Source: Bacillus sp. (in: firmicutes)
GTDB lineage: Bacteria; Bacillota; Bacilli; Bacillales; Bacillaceae
Direction: 5' to 3'
DNA: 64,000 bases
Assembly: GCA_031180805.1 (NCBI GenBank)
Contig: JAPSLL010000011.1
Coordinates: 39,860-103,859, forward strand
In this document: positions 1 to 9,641 of the stretch, piece by piece
Layout of the letters: every line of letters starts with the position of its first letter
How positions within the stretch are numbered: the first letter of the stretch is position 1
Notes under the pieces: model-generated
Databases searched by the model: none
The model's input: the letters and a program-made list of their open reading frames with translations, nothing else
What the model was told of the DNA's origin: nothing
Translations under genes and position numbers: made by a program

Positions 1-1
1 A

Positions 2-358
2 ATCGTCCCAGAAGCTATTGAGGATGCAAACCGTAACGCCCAATTAAACAACATCACGAATGCAGAATTTGCAGTAGGTGAAGCCGAGGTAGTGATCCCT
101 GAATGGTACAAGCAAGGAAACCAAGCAGATGTCATCGTCGTTGACCCACCGCGTAAAGGCTGTGATGAGGCGTTGTTAAAAACAATTATTGATATGAAGC
201 CTAAGCGTGTTGTTTATGTATCGTGTAACCCTGGGACGTTGGCGAGGGATTTACATGTGCTTGAACAGGGTGGGTATGAGACGGTTGAGGTGCAGCCGGT
301 GGATATGTTTCCGCATACGACGCATGTGGAGTGTGTGGCGCAGTTAATTTTAAAATGA
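2..358 (+). CDS. 23S rRNA (uracil-5-)-methyltransferase, C-terminal part (RlmD/RlmCD/TrmA family)
   Basis: The gene enters from the left edge in frame 2, and only the last 118 codons are present. The SAM-dependent methyltransferase end of the TrmA/RlmD family is clear: an Asp-Pro-Pro-Arg-Lys-Gly motif (VDPPRKG), then [11 protein letters not shown], which carries the catalytic Cys of the m5U methyltransferases, and the terminal [11 protein letters not shown] segment typical of bacterial RlmD/RlmCD. The enzyme methylates uridines in 23S rRNA in the cytoplasm. The N-terminal TRAM and Fe-S regions lie outside the window, so the exact paralogue (RlmCD or another) cannot be decided. A strong hairpin follows about 65 bp after the stop. 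Confidence 0.92.
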   Translation: MVPEAIEDANRNAQLNNITNAEFAVGEAEVVIPEWYKQGNQADVIVVDPPRKGCDEALLKTIIDMKPKRVVYVSCNPGTLARDLHVLEQGGYETVEVQPVDMFPHTTHVECVAQLILK

Positions 359-424
359 TTTTTTCCATCACACATGTGTAACGCAAGACAGTTGCAAAGC
401 TTGAATCAGGATAAACTAAACTAG

Positions 425-460
425 GTACCTGTTACAGTAAGTAACAGGTACTAATTTTTT
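425..460 (+). terminator. Rho-independent terminator after the rRNA methyltransferase
   Basis: A perfect 11-bp stem (GTACCTGTTAC with GTAACAGGTAC) and a 5-nt loop are followed by TAATTTTTT. It sits between the methyltransferase stop and the ribosome site of the next gene. Confidence 0.8.
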
Positions 461-478
461 AAAACAGGAGATCAAATA

Positions 479-979
479 ATGGATAATAACGATATTTTAA
501 TACGCTTAAGATATGCATTAGAAATAAAAAATAAAGAAATGGCAGAGATATTTAAACTTGGCGGTATGGAAGTATCAGTACCAGAGGTAGTCAAGATACT
601 CACAAAGACATACGATGATGAGGAATATGAGAATGAAGAGCAAATAAAATGTACTCACAGTATGTTAGACTCATTTTTAAATGGACTTATTATTTACAAA
701 AGAGGGAAACAAGAGCCGAAACCAGGACAGCCTAATCCACAGGAACCTACTTTAAAGACGAGCGGAAACGTGAATAATCTCCTTTTAAAGAAAGTCAAAA
801 TCGCACTAGCTTTAACAACTGAGGATATGCTGGATGTTTTTGATCATGTAGGGTTACGGGTATCAAAAGGAGAACTAGGGGCTTTATTACGAAAAGAAGG
901 GCATAAAAATTATAAAGAATGTGGCGATAATTTCGCTAGAAACTTCTTAAAAGGGCTAGCTGTTAAATATAGAGGATAA
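479..979 (+). CDS. DUF1456 (YehS-like) family protein
   Basis: This 166-residue cytoplasmic protein has two copies of the DUF1456 module, at residues 1-75 and 95-166. Each begins with an LRYAL/KVKIAL-type helix and ends with an FLNGL/FLKGL motif, as in E. coli YehS. A basic, Pro-rich linker (KQEPKPGQPNPQ) joins them. The function of the family is unknown. The start has a CAGGAG ribosome site 8 nt upstream. The stop overlaps a possible ATG of the next gene (TAATG), so the two are probably co-transcribed. Confidence 0.85.
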   Translation: MDNNDILIRLRYALEIKNKEMAEIFKLGGMEVSVPEVVKILTKTYDDEEYENEEQIKCTHSMLDSFLNGLIIYKRGKQEPKPGQPNPQEPTLKTSGNVNNLLLKKVKIALALTTEDMLDVFDHVGLRVSKGELGALLRKEGHKNYKECGDNFARNFLKGLAVKYRG

Positions 980-1008
980 TGCCGTTAAAGGATTCAGCAG
1001 GTGAAGAT

Positions 1009-1716
1009 ATGATACATTCATACTCAGGGAAGACAATACAATTTCAGATAAAATACAAAAATCGAACCTCCATAAGAATTTTAATTGATAGCTATGGGAT
1101 AGTTGAAGTACAGGCTCCGAAAAGGACACCTGATGAAAGAGTCCTTCTAGCATTAGAGGATAATTGGGAGCTCATTCAGCAAAAATTAAACGAAATAAAG
1201 GAGCGGATGAATGGGCCACAGGAAAAGCTCTATGAGAATGAGGAGACCTTTCTTTATTTAGGTGACACTTATCCGATAAAGATTATCCTAGATATAAATA
1301 TCAAACAGGAGCATGTTGTGTTTGAAGGAGATAGGTTGCATATATACGTCAAGCAGATCGACGATGACAAAATAAAAAAGGCGTTAAAACGATTTTATTA
1401 TCAGCAAACTAAGGCATTAGTGGAGAAGAGTATCCGCTTCTATCAAAGTAACTTTAAAACAAAACCACGCTCTATTCGTATCACTGATAGTAAACGTACA
1501 TGGGGAACCTGTGACTCAAAACTGCAACTAACATTTAATTGGAGGCTGGCAATGGCGCCGCGTGAGGTAATTGACTATGTCGTTGTTCACGAAATGTGTC
1601 ATATGGTTCATCTAAATCACGACCGATCCTTCTGGCGCCTTGTAGGAAAAATAATGCCTGACTATAAGGAAAAAGAAAACTGGCTGGCTTTATCAAACTG
1701 GAAAATGACCGTTTAG
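1009..1716 (+). CDS. YgjP-like (DUF45) zinc metallopeptidase-type protein
   Basis: The C-terminal third carries the zinc-peptidase signature of the YgjP/SprT-like group: VVHEMCHMVHLNH, a HExxH-like site with a third His, and upstream TWGTCDSK with LTFNWRL, which define the family. No signal peptide is seen, so it should be cytosolic. The natural substrate is unknown for most members; some sit beside type I restriction systems, but none is seen here. The reading frame also opens at an ATG at 979 that overlaps the previous stop, but that ATG has almost no spacing to a ribosome site. The ATG at 1009 is preceded by AGGTGA and begins at the usual family N-terminus (MIHSYSGK). Confidence 0.8.
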   Translation: MIHSYSGKTIQFQIKYKNRTSIRILIDSYGIVEVQAPKRTPDERVLLALEDNWELIQQKLNEIKERMNGPQEKLYENEETFLYLGDTYPIKIILDINIKQEHVVFEGDRLHIYVKQIDDDKIKKALKRFYYQQTKALVEKSIRFYQSNFKTKPRSIRITDSKRTWGTCDSKLQLTFNWRLAMAPREVIDYVVVHEMCHMVHLNHDRSFWRLVGKIMPDYKEKENWLALSNWKMTV

Positions 1717-2066
1717 GAATAAAAGATAGAAACAATATGCGAATTTAATTCATGAATTTTTTGTATATGTTTAGATGTTTATATAGGTCTAATAAACAGC
1801 ACCTTTCCACATAACCTAAAGCCATGTAGAGGCAGATTTCGAAGTTAATGTTGAAAGTGTAAAACAAATATCGTTTAACGTTTTTCTAAAGAGTAAAAGG
1901 ATATGAAACTTTTCTTTCAAAGGGAAGATTTCATATCCTTTTTGTGTTTAGAAAAAGAATTTGTATCTCATCTTATGTTCCCTTCCTCATGGGAAATCTT
2001 CATATCTGGATGGAGAATAGGGAAAACTCAAAATGGTATAGGTGATCAATAAAATGAGGTGATGAT
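1717..2066. other. Intergenic region before opuAA
   Basis: No gene is visible in this 350-bp stretch. It holds one terminator-like hairpin (1895-1943) and the ribosome site GAGGTGAT (2056-2063) for opuAA. I do not see a convincing sigma-A promoter, although osmotically induced transcription would be expected from here. Confidence 0.5.
1895..1943 (+). terminator. Rho-independent terminator upstream of the opuA operon
   Basis: A 14-bp perfect stem (1895-1908 with 1929-1942; AAAAGGATATGAAA and its complement) with a 20-nt loop ends in TTTTT. It should isolate the opu operon from the upstream genes. Confidence 0.7.
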
Positions 2067-3275
2067 ATGGTAGAGCCGTACGTGGAGGTAAGGAACGTCT
2101 CGAAGATATTTGGTAAATCTCCTAAAGTTGCTATTGAAATGTTGAAGCAGGGCAAATCAAAAAAAGAGATTTTAAAAGCCACAGGGCAAACGGTTGGTGT
2201 TAATAATGTTAATTTTAGAATTTATCCCGGTGAAATTTTTGTCATCATGGGTTTATCTGGTAGTGGAAAGTCAACCTTGATCCGCATGTTTAACAGGTTG
2301 ATCGATCCTACAATTGGAGAAATTCTAATAAAAAACGAGGATATCGTCAAGATGAATGCCGCGAGATTACGGGAAACCAGACAAAAAAGAATAAGTATGG
2401 TCTTTCAAAACTTTGCCCTTTTTCCACATAAAACGGTTTTAGAAAATACTGAATTTGGTCTCGAAATCAAGAAAGTCGCTCCTGATGAACGTAAAGAAAA
2501 AGCGATGCAGGCTTTGGAAGCTGTTGGTTTAAAAGGCTATGAACATCAATACCCATCACAATTGAGTGGTGGAATGCAGCAAAGGGTTGGTCTTGCTAGA
2601 GCTCTTGCTAGTGATACAGATATTATCCTGATGGACGAAGCATTTAGTGCTCTTGACCCGTTAATTCGTAAAGATATGCAAGATGAATTGATTGACATCC
2701 AAGAACAATATAAGAAAACGATTATATTTATTACCCATGATTTAGATGAAGCACTGCGAATTGGGGATCGAATTGCCTTGATGAAAGATGGCAGTGTTAT
2801 TCAACTAGGGACACCGGAAGAAATTATGATAAAGCCGGCAAATGAATTTGTCGAGAAGTTTGTTGAGGATGTTGATTTATCCAAAGTCCTAACAGCCTCA
2901 CATGTGATGAAAAGAGGAGAAAAAATCAGTGTCGACCGTGGTCCGAGGGTTGCATTGGAGATTATGCGAAATCAAGGATATTCCAGCATATTTGTCGTAG
3001 ACCGGAAAAGGAAGCTGTTGGGAGCGATTACAGCTGAGCAAGCACGTCTAGCCATTCAGCAAAATCAATCCATAGCCGACGTCATGACAACTGATATTCC
3101 AACAGTTTCAGAAGATACATTACTGACAGACTTGATGGATGTAATTGCGACATCCAGTTTCCCGATATCTGTTATAGATGAAGAAAACCGATTAAAAGGA
3201 GTTGTGATACGAGGGGCCGTTATTGGTGCCTTAAGTGGTAATAAAGATTCTTTGAACGAATTGGAGAGTGATTAA
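2067..3275 (+). CDS. opuAA: Glycine betaine/proline ABC transporter ATP-binding subunit (OpuAA/ProV type)
   Basis: This 402-residue ATPase energises uptake of osmoprotectants such as glycine betaine. Walker A is GLSGSGKST (about 62-70), the Q-loop is in VFQNFALFPH, the signature is LSGGMQQR, and Walker B is IILMDEAFSALD, followed by the switch His in FITHDLDEA. Residues 280-395 form a CBS pair, as in OpuAA/ProV, where it senses ionic strength in characterised homologues. The start is supported by GAGGTGAT four nt upstream. The next gene begins 4 bp after the stop and encodes the permease fused to the binding protein. Confidence 0.95.
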   Translation: MVEPYVEVRNVSKIFGKSPKVAIEMLKQGKSKKEILKATGQTVGVNNVNFRIYPGEIFVIMGLSGSGKSTLIRMFNRLIDPTIGEILIKNEDIVKMNAARLRETRQKRISMVFQNFALFPHKTVLENTEFGLEIKKVAPDERKEKAMQALEAVGLKGYEHQYPSQLSGGMQQRVGLARALASDTDIILMDEAFSALDPLIRKDMQDELIDIQEQYKKTIIFITHDLDEALRIGDRIALMKDGSVIQLGTPEEIMIKPANEFVEKFVEDVDLSKVLTASHVMKRGEKISVDRGPRVALEIMRNQGYSSIFVVDRKRKLLGAITAEQARLAIQQNQSIADVMTTDIPTVSEDTLLTDLMDVIATSSFPISVIDEENRLKGVVIRGAVIGALSGNKDSLNELESD

Positions 3276-3279
3276 ACCA

Positions 3280-5010
3280 ATGAATATTCCCAAAATTCCT
3301 CTAGGAGAATGGGTAGATTCCTTTGTCGCATGGTTAACGATAGCATTGGGTGGACTTTTTACCTTTATAACCAATGTAATCGATGGTCTATTGGATATTA
3401 TCGTAAATGTATTAAGTGTAGGTCCTCCGATTGTCTTAATTCTTATCCTGACTCTTTTGGTTACATATACAAGCAGATGGCCATTAGGAGTATTTACGTT
3501 CATTAGTTTACTATTGATTGATAATCTTGGTTATTGGGATTCAAGTATTCAAACACTTGCGATTGTATTATTATCAGGATTACTTACAATCATCATTGGA
3601 GTCCCCTTAGGAATATGGTGTTCCCAAAGAAAAACCGTGCAAAGCATTGTTACGCCGATATTAGACTTTATGCAGACAATGCCAGCATTTGTTTATTTAA
3701 TTCCATCCATTTTATTTTTTGGAATTGGAGTCGTACCAGGAATTATTGCGTCATTTATTTTCGCTATTTCACCGACCATTCGTATGACGAACCTTGGAAT
3801 TCAGAAGGTGCCGAATGATTTAATTGAAGCTGCAAATGCTTTTGGTTCAAGTACAAGTCAAAAGCTGTTCAAAGTTCAATTACCTTTGGCTACTCCAACG
3901 ATTATGGCAGGAATTAACCAAAGTATTATGCTTGCTCTATCAATGGTTGTTACGGCTTCATTAGTTGGGGCACCTGGACTTGGAGCAGATGTTTACCGAG
4001 CGGTAAGTCAAATTGACGTTGGACAAGGCTTTGAAGCTGGATTATCGATCGTCTTTATCGCAATCGTTCTTGATCGTATTACGCAAAACTTACGTAACCC
4101 GGCTTATAGGCATGCTGTTAAGCCTAAAATCGCTTTTTCAATTTTAGCGTTACTTATAGTTGTTACGGCAATTGTTGTATCAATTTTTGAAGGCAAGGGT
4201 GCAGTGAATGAGGATGCGAACGGTGTTGGTGCCCAAGTAGACTATGAAATCGTTGGGATTGAACCAGGAGCAGGATTGATGGAGTTGACCAATACAGCAC
4301 TAAAGGATTACGAGTTAGATGATTGGACGTTACTTGAAGGCTCTTCTGCGGCAATGGTTGCACAATTGCAGAAAGCAATAACGAATCAAGAACCTATTAT
4401 TATTACTGGATGGTCACCACATTGGATGTTCTCCTCATTCGATTTGAAATACCTCGATGACCCGAAAGGATCATTCGGAGGTGCTGAAGATATTCATACA
4501 GTCGTAAGAAAAGGACTCGAACAGGATGCACCTGGTGCTTATAGGATTCTTGATCAATTTTCATGGGAACCAAGTGATATGGAGGCAGTGATGGTTGATA
4601 TCACAGATGGAATGGATCCATCTGAAGCTGCGGAAAAATGGATCAATGCCAATCCCGACAAAGTTTCTGAATGGACAAAGGGTACCCAATCGGGGAATGG
4701 TGAACGAATTAAACTTGTTTATGTTGCTTGGGACACAGAAATAGCCAGCACAAATGTTATTGGTAAGGTTCTAGAGCAAAATGGCTATAAAGTGACATTG
4801 AGCCAAGTTGAAGTTGGACCTATGTTTGCTGGTGTAGCCAATGGGAGTGCAGATGCTATGGTTGGTGCGTGGCTCCCAACAACACATGCTGAATATTATA
4901 ATACTTATAAGAACGATATCGTTGACCTTGGACGAAATCTTCATGGGACGAAGAATGGGCTAGTTGTGCCAGAGTATGTCGATATTGATTCGGTTGAAGA
5001 CTTGAAATAA
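3280..5010 (+). CDS. opuABC: Glycine betaine ABC transporter permease fused to substrate-binding protein (OpuAB-OpuAC)
   Basis: The first 285 residues are the ProW/OpuAB permease: several membrane helices and the EAANAFGSS...LPLATPTI coupling loop. A further membrane segment (KIAFSILALLIVV) leads into a roughly 260-residue betaine-binding domain with TGWSPHWMF, KYLDDPKGSFG and VAWDTEIAST, which carry the aromatic-box residues. The domain order (IVGIEPGAG half first, YVAWD half second) matches B. subtilis OpuAC. B. subtilis encodes the permease and binding protein separately; a fused form is known in Lactococcus OpuA. A GTG at 3268 overlaps the preceding stop, but GGAGAG at 3263 spaces properly only to the ATG at 3280. 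Confidence 0.93.
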   Translation: MNIPKIPLGEWVDSFVAWLTIALGGLFTFITNVIDGLLDIIVNVLSVGPPIVLILILTLLVTYTSRWPLGVFTFISLLLIDNLGYWDSSIQTLAIVLLSGLLTIIIGVPLGIWCSQRKTVQSIVTPILDFMQTMPAFVYLIPSILFFGIGVVPGIIASFIFAISPTIRMTNLGIQKVPNDLIEAANAFGSSTSQKLFKVQLPLATPTIMAGINQSIMLALSMVVTASLVGAPGLGADVYRAVSQIDVGQGFEAGLSIVFIAIVLDRITQNLRNPAYRHAVKPKIAFSILALLIVVTAIVVSIFEGKGAVNEDANGVGAQVDYEIVGIEPGAGLMELTNTALKDYELDDWTLLEGSSAAMVAQLQKAITNQEPIIITGWSPHWMFSSFDLKYLDDPKGSFGGAEDIHTVVRKGLEQDAPGAYRILDQFSWEPSDMEAVMVDITDGMDPSEAAEKWINANPDKVSEWTKGTQSGNGERIKLVYVAWDTEIASTNVIGKVLEQNGYKVTLSQVEVGPMFAGVANGSADAMVGAWLPTTHAEYYNTYKNDIVDLGRNLHGTKNGLVVPEYVDIDSVEDLK

Positions 5011-5531
5011 AGGAGCGAGATCTACTGGAGACTCTCTCATCAAAAAATTATTTGTATTAGGGTAAACAACCACTACATCAACGATGCCCGCGATCCACGT
5101 TGAATATATCTCGAAACGAAAGGCAACTACCCTGCTTGGGAGTTGCCTTTTACGTTTCTTGTAATGTAAATACTAAAAGAAACATCACATTACTATCTTT
5201 TAAACTTAGGAGTGATTGCTAGAGCAATTAATAAAGAAAATAAAAGACAGACATTAATAGAAAGACCTCGTATTACTGCAAACAAGAAAAAATAGTTGAT
5301 TTTTTAGCCTTTCTAAGTTTAAACTCAATTCGATAGCTTTCACTAATATTCTACATTTTTCGCTCCTACTATTCCTATTTCCATTAAAGCTATTTACCAA
5401 ATAATTAATATGTTAAAACACTCTTTAATCTTTTGTTTCAGTAAAAAATGTAGCGATAAAGCGACTTTGTATATCACTTCTATTAAATAAAGTTTAGTAG
5501 AGCTAATTATTCTTATTCATAGGAGGCTTCC
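5011..5531. other. Intergenic region between opuABC and potA
   Basis: This 520-bp, AT-rich stretch has no credible gene. It contains the opuA terminator near 5113-5159. The remaining 370 bp must carry the pot promoter, which I cannot place with confidence. Confidence 0.5.
5113..5159 (+). terminator. Rho-independent terminator of the opuA operon
   Basis: A long stem (GAAACG, AAGGCAACT and CCC, with their complements on the other side of a TGCT loop) ends in a T-rich tract. It is the only terminator-like structure between opuABC and potA. Confidence 0.8.
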
Positions 5532-6629
5532 ATGGCAAACGATATTATTATCCGTTTTGAAAATGTAACAAAATCCTACAACAGTCACATGAGAGTATTA
5601 AAAGACGTAAGCTTTGAGCTTGAACGTGGAAAATTTTATACATTGCTTGGTCCTTCAGGCTGTGGGAAAACGACGATATTACGTATCATTGCAGGTTTTG
5701 AAAAACCGACAACAGGGGATGTATTCATTAATGGCAAGTGTGTAAACGACGTACCAGCAAATGAGCGTCAAGTAAACACTGTATTCCAAGACTATGCCCT
5801 TTTCCCACACTTAAATGTATTTGAAAATATAGCATTCGGTTTACGCATTAAAAAAGTAAAAGAACCTGAAATTAAAGAACGCGTAGCAGAAGCGTTAAAT
5901 TTCGTAAACTTAGCGGGGTATGAAAACCGTGAAATTACTGAAATGTCAGGCGGTCAGCGTCAACGGGTTGCAATCGCACGAGCTATCGTTAACGACCCAG
6001 AAGTGATTTTACTTGATGAACCATTATCAGCACTTGATTTAAAGCTACGCACAGAAATGCAATATGAGCTACGCGAGCTCCAGCAACGACTAGGCAAAAC
6101 ATTTATTTTCGTTACGCATGACCAAGAGGAAGCTTTAGCGATGAGTGATGAAATTTTCGTTTTAAACGAAGGGATTATTCAGCAATCTGGGACGCCAGTT
6201 GATATTTATGATGAGCCAATTAACCGTTTCGTTGCAGACTTCATTGGGGAGTCAAACATCGTTGATGGCGTCATGCTTGAAGACTATAAAGTCGAATTTG
6301 CTGGAAAAGTATTTGACTGTGTCGACGGAGGTATGAAGCAAAACGAAAAAATCGATGTTGTCATTCGACCAGAAGATTTACACATCACATCGCCAGAGGA
6401 AGGGAAAATTGTTGTTCGCGTCGATACGCAGTTATTCCGCGGAGTGCATTATGAGTTATCGACATATGATAAAGATGGAAATGAGTGGCTTGTACACTCG
6501 CTGAAAAAGGCTGAAGTAGGTGCACGAGTAGGTCTTGATTTCGATCCAGAGGCGATTCATATTATGCGTCTAAATGAAACAGAAGAAGAATTTGACGCAC
6601 GTATAGAGGCATATACGAATGAAGCTTAA
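5532..6629 (+). CDS. potA: Spermidine/putrescine ABC transporter ATP-binding protein PotA
   Basis: This 365-residue ATPase opens a four-gene polyamine uptake operon. Walker A is GPSGCGKTT (about 39-47), followed by [13 protein letters not shown], the signature [14 protein letters not shown], Walker [13 protein letters not shown] and the switch [12 protein letters not shown]-terminal TOBE-type regulatory domain spans about residues 275-350 (VIRPEDLHI). AGGAGG lies 6 nt before the ATG. The last 11 bp overlap potB, which indicates translational coupling. Confidence 0.95.
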   Translation: MANDIIIRFENVTKSYNSHMRVLKDVSFELERGKFYTLLGPSGCGKTTILRIIAGFEKPTTGDVFINGKCVNDVPANERQVNTVFQDYALFPHLNVFENIAFGLRIKKVKEPEIKERVAEALNFVNLAGYENREITEMSGGQRQRVAIARAIVNDPEVILLDEPLSALDLKLRTEMQYELRELQQRLGKTFIFVTHDQEEALAMSDEIFVLNEGIIQQSGTPVDIYDEPINRFVADFIGESNIVDGVMLEDYKVEFAGKVFDCVDGGMKQNEKIDVVIRPEDLHITSPEEGKIVVRVDTQLFRGVHYELSTYDKDGNEWLVHSLKKAEVGARVGLDFDPEAIHIMRLNETEEEFDARIEAYTNEA

Positions 6630-7422
6630 GTCAAAATCAGCGTTCATTCCATATTTACTATGGATTGCACTCTTCGTTATTGCACCGATTGGACTAATTT
6701 TTTATTATTCAATGCTCGATTTAAACGGAGAATTTACGCTAGTAAACTATAAAAATTTCTTTACGTCAGCATACTTAACGATGACGTTAACGAGCTTTTG
6801 GTATGCTTTAATTATTACGTTTTTCACGTTACTTATCTCTTATCCAACTGCGTATCTTTTAACAAAAACAAAGCATAAGCATTTATGGCTCATGCTCATT
6901 ATTATTCCTTCATGGATAAATTTATTATTAAAAACGTATGCATTTATTGGGATTTTCGGTTTATACGGACCGATTAATGCAGTAATGGAAATATTGGGCT
7001 TCGATCCGACGCAAATATTATTTACTGACTTTAGCTTTGTGTTCGTTGCGGTGTATATTTTTATCCCGTTTATGATTATTCCAATTTTCAATGCGTTAGA
7101 CAAAATGAATCCGTCATTGATTTATGCATCTCGTGACTTAGGAGCTTCACCGCTTACGACGTTCAGACGTGTTATTTTTCCTTTAACAATTGAAGGTGTT
7201 AAATCAGGTATTCAGGTAACGTTCATCCCTGCTCTTTCACTCTTCATGATTACGCGCTTAATTGCTGGGAACAAGGTGATTACACTTGGTACAGCGATAG
7301 AACAGCAATTTTTAGTTGCGCAAAATTGGGGAATGGGTTCAACAATTGCCGTGTTCCTCATTTTAATTATGTTTGTCATCATGGTGTTTACGCGCAAAAA
7401 GAAAAAAGGAGGTCGAGCATAA
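6619..7422 (+). CDS. potB: Spermidine/putrescine ABC transporter permease PotB
   Basis: This 267-residue integral membrane protein has about six hydrophobic helices and the permease coupling motif [21 protein letters not shown], which docks on the ATPase. The first codons overlap the end of potA and the stop abuts potC, so the operon is tightly coupled. It forms the translocation pore with PotC for polyamines delivered by PotD. Confidence 0.93.
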   Translation: MKLKSKSAFIPYLLWIALFVIAPIGLIFYYSMLDLNGEFTLVNYKNFFTSAYLTMTLTSFWYALIITFFTLLISYPTAYLLTKTKHKHLWLMLIIIPSWINLLLKTYAFIGIFGLYGPINAVMEILGFDPTQILFTDFSFVFVAVYIFIPFMIIPIFNALDKMNPSLIYASRDLGASPLTTFRRVIFPLTIEGVKSGIQVTFIPALSLFMITRLIAGNKVITLGTAIEQQFLVAQNWGMGSTIAVFLILIMFVIMVFTRKKKKGGRA

Positions 7423-8223
7423 ATGCGATCAAAGTTGACGATGTCCGCTAAAGTATATTTAGCAATCGTGTTTGTTATTTTATATGCACCGATCTTCTAC
7501 TTGATTTTTTATTCCTTCAATAGTGGCGGTTCAATGAGTTCATTTGAAGGTTTTACACTTGAACATTACCAAGCCGTATTTGGTGATAATCGTTTACTCG
7601 TTATCTTAATCAATACTGTAATCGTAGCCTTATTATCTGCGTTAATAGCTACTATTATTGGAACACTTGGAGCAATTGGTATTGTTTCATTAAGAAATAA
7701 AAAAATACGAAACACGATATTATCATTAAATAATATTTTAATTGTTAGCCCAGATGTTGTGATTGGGGCAAGCTTCTTAATATTATTCACAATAATTGGT
7801 GTTAAGCTTGGCTTTACATCTGTATTAATTTCACATATTGCATTCAGTATCCCGATCGTTGTCATCATGGTCTTGCCGAAAATATTGGAGATGAATACGA
7901 ACTTAATTGATGCAGCACTTGATTTAGGGGCAAGTCGTCGCGATGTATTAACACGCGTTATCATTCCATATATTAAACCTGGGATATTAGCTGGTTTTTT
8001 TATGGCGATAACCTATTCATTAGATGACTTCGCTGTCACATTTTTTGTTACAGGTAACGGTTTTAGTACATTGTCTGTTGAAATCTATTCGATGGCACGT
8101 GCAGGTATTTCTTTAACTGTTAATGCAATCTCAGGGCTAGTGTTTATTGTGACAGTCGGTATTGTTGTGATGTATTATCTCATTACGATGCGGTCGAAAA
8201 AAACGGAGGGCTCTACTCAATGA
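7423..8223 (+). CDS. potC: Spermidine/putrescine ABC transporter permease PotC
   Basis: This second permease of 266 residues has the motif ALDLGASRRDVLTRVIIP and the YSLDDFAVTFFVTG segment that is characteristic of PotC. It starts directly after the potB stop, and its own stop overlaps the potD start (ATGA). It pairs with PotB in the membrane. Confidence 0.93.
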   Translation: MRSKLTMSAKVYLAIVFVILYAPIFYLIFYSFNSGGSMSSFEGFTLEHYQAVFGDNRLLVILINTVIVALLSALIATIIGTLGAIGIVSLRNKKIRNTILSLNNILIVSPDVVIGASFLILFTIIGVKLGFTSVLISHIAFSIPIVVIMVLPKILEMNTNLIDAALDLGASRRDVLTRVIIPYIKPGILAGFFMAITYSLDDFAVTFFVTGNGFSTLSVEIYSMARAGISLTVNAISGLVFIVTVGIVVMYYLITMRSKKTEGSTQ

Positions 8224-9296
8224 AATCGTTAATTCATATAATGTTAGCAATCGTTATAGCATGTGGTCTACTTTCATTTGTTGCATCAAAGCTTGAAGCA
8301 ACAGGCTCAACTGGTGGAGAAGACACGTTAGTTGTATACAATTGGGGAGAATACATTGACCCTTCGTTAATCGACCAGTTTGAAAAAGAAACAGGCATTT
8401 CTGTTATGTATGAAACGTATGACTCAAACGAAGCGATGCTAACAAAAATTAGACAAGGTGGCTCAACCTATGATGTTGTTGTCCCATCAGAATATACAAT
8501 CGAAACAATGATTAAAGAGGATTTGTTAGTTGAAATTGATCATTCAAAGCTTCCAAACTTGGAAAATATCGATCCTTACTTTTTAGATTTACCATTCGAT
8601 CCGAAAAACAAATATTCCGTTCCGTACTTTTGGGGAACGGTTGGGGTAGTATATAATCCGAATGAGATTCCAAAACATATTACGTTTGATTCTTGGGACG
8701 ATTTATGGGATCCAGCATTAAAAAATAAGGTATTTTTAGTTGATGGTGCACGTGAAGTGATCGGTATGGGATTAAATAGTTTAGGCTATTCGTTAAATTC
8801 ACGTGACGAGAACGAATTAGATGAAGCATTAGAAAAATTAAAAACACTAAACGGCAATGTCAAAGCGATTATTGGAGATGAAGTTACTCCTCTAATGATA
8901 AATAATGAAGCTACAGTAGCCGTAACATTTTCTGGCCAAGCAGCAGACATGATGTCTGAAAATGAAGAGTTGAATTACGCAGTACCTTCAGAAGGCTCAA
9001 ACTTATGGTTCGACAATATGGTTATTCCTAAAACCTCATCAAATGTGGAAGGAGCCCATCAATTTATTAATTTTATGCTGGATGCAAAGGTTGCTGCGCA
9101 AAATACTGATTATGTCGGATACGCGATTCCAAATAAAGCAGCATGGGAACTATTAGATGAAGAAGTGATAAACGATGAACGTTTCTATCCAGGTGAAGAA
9201 AGTCGCAAAAACTTAGAAGTATATGAAAATTTGGGACTTGAGCTGCTAGGAACATATAACGAATATTTTTTAGAGTTTAAAATGGCGTTAAATTAA
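8220..9296 (+). CDS. potD: Spermidine/putrescine-binding lipoprotein PotD
   Basis: This 358-residue extracellular binding protein has a short hydrophobic signal with a lipobox-like VIAC (Cys15), so it is probably a lipid-anchored lipoprotein. The mature part starts with LVVYNWGEYIDPSLIDQFE, the classic PotD/PotF opening. It also contains YDVVVPSEYTIE, VPYFWGTVGVVYN and LWFDNMVIPKTS, which line the polyamine site in the family. It overlaps potC by 4 bp and ends the operon. Confidence 0.94.
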   Translation: MKSLIHIMLAIVIACGLLSFVASKLEATGSTGGEDTLVVYNWGEYIDPSLIDQFEKETGISVMYETYDSNEAMLTKIRQGGSTYDVVVPSEYTIETMIKEDLLVEIDHSKLPNLENIDPYFLDLPFDPKNKYSVPYFWGTVGVVYNPNEIPKHITFDSWDDLWDPALKNKVFLVDGAREVIGMGLNSLGYSLNSRDENELDEALEKLKTLNGNVKAIIGDEVTPLMINNEATVAVTFSGQAADMMSENEELNYAVPSEGSNLWFDNMVIPKTSSNVEGAHQFINFMLDAKVAAQNTDYVGYAIPNKAAWELLDEEVINDERFYPGEESRKNLEVYENLGLELLGTYNEYFLEFKMALN

Positions 9297-9641
9297 TTCT
9301 TCGTGATTTGAAATAATGCGCTAAAGTTATGGAGATTTCAGCTGTACCTCACATACGCTCTGGAGATGTCGTGTGCATATCATTATTAATATTAGTAGTG
9401 TAACCCTAAGCTAAACTTTTCTCAGTATAAAAACATTTCCGATTTACAAATCTGATTCAATATTATCTCTTTTACCGATTGCTTATGATAAATAAGAGAG
9501 AAAAATAGTACATTAAGGTGGTTAGTTTTAAAGATAAATACTAATACATCTATATTAATTACCTATTAATATCCAAGTTGTGTGCTAAAAAAGCAGGATC
9601 TCATTAAGAGGGATACCTGCTTTTATTTGAATATCAAGGAT
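9297..9641. other. Convergent intergenic region after potD
   Basis: No gene is seen in these 345 bp. The only structure is a hairpin near 9587-9628 that can terminate both potD and the opposing gene. Confidence 0.5.
9587..9628. terminator. Bidirectional terminator between potD and the MprF-like gene
   Basis: AAAAGCAGG pairs with CCTGCTTTT around an imperfect inner stem, with A-rich and T-rich flanks on both sides. It lies 14 bp past the stop of the minus-strand gene. Confidence 0.65.

Noticed and set aside
4220..5010. Apparent circular permutation of the betaine-binding domain in the fused OpuA protein
   Set aside because: The same half order is found in B. subtilis OpuAC, so it is a known trait of this branch and not a new rearrangement.
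7566..7964. 132-codon minus-strand frame within potC
   Set aside because: It is antisense to a clear permease gene; its composition reflects the complement of membrane-helix codons.
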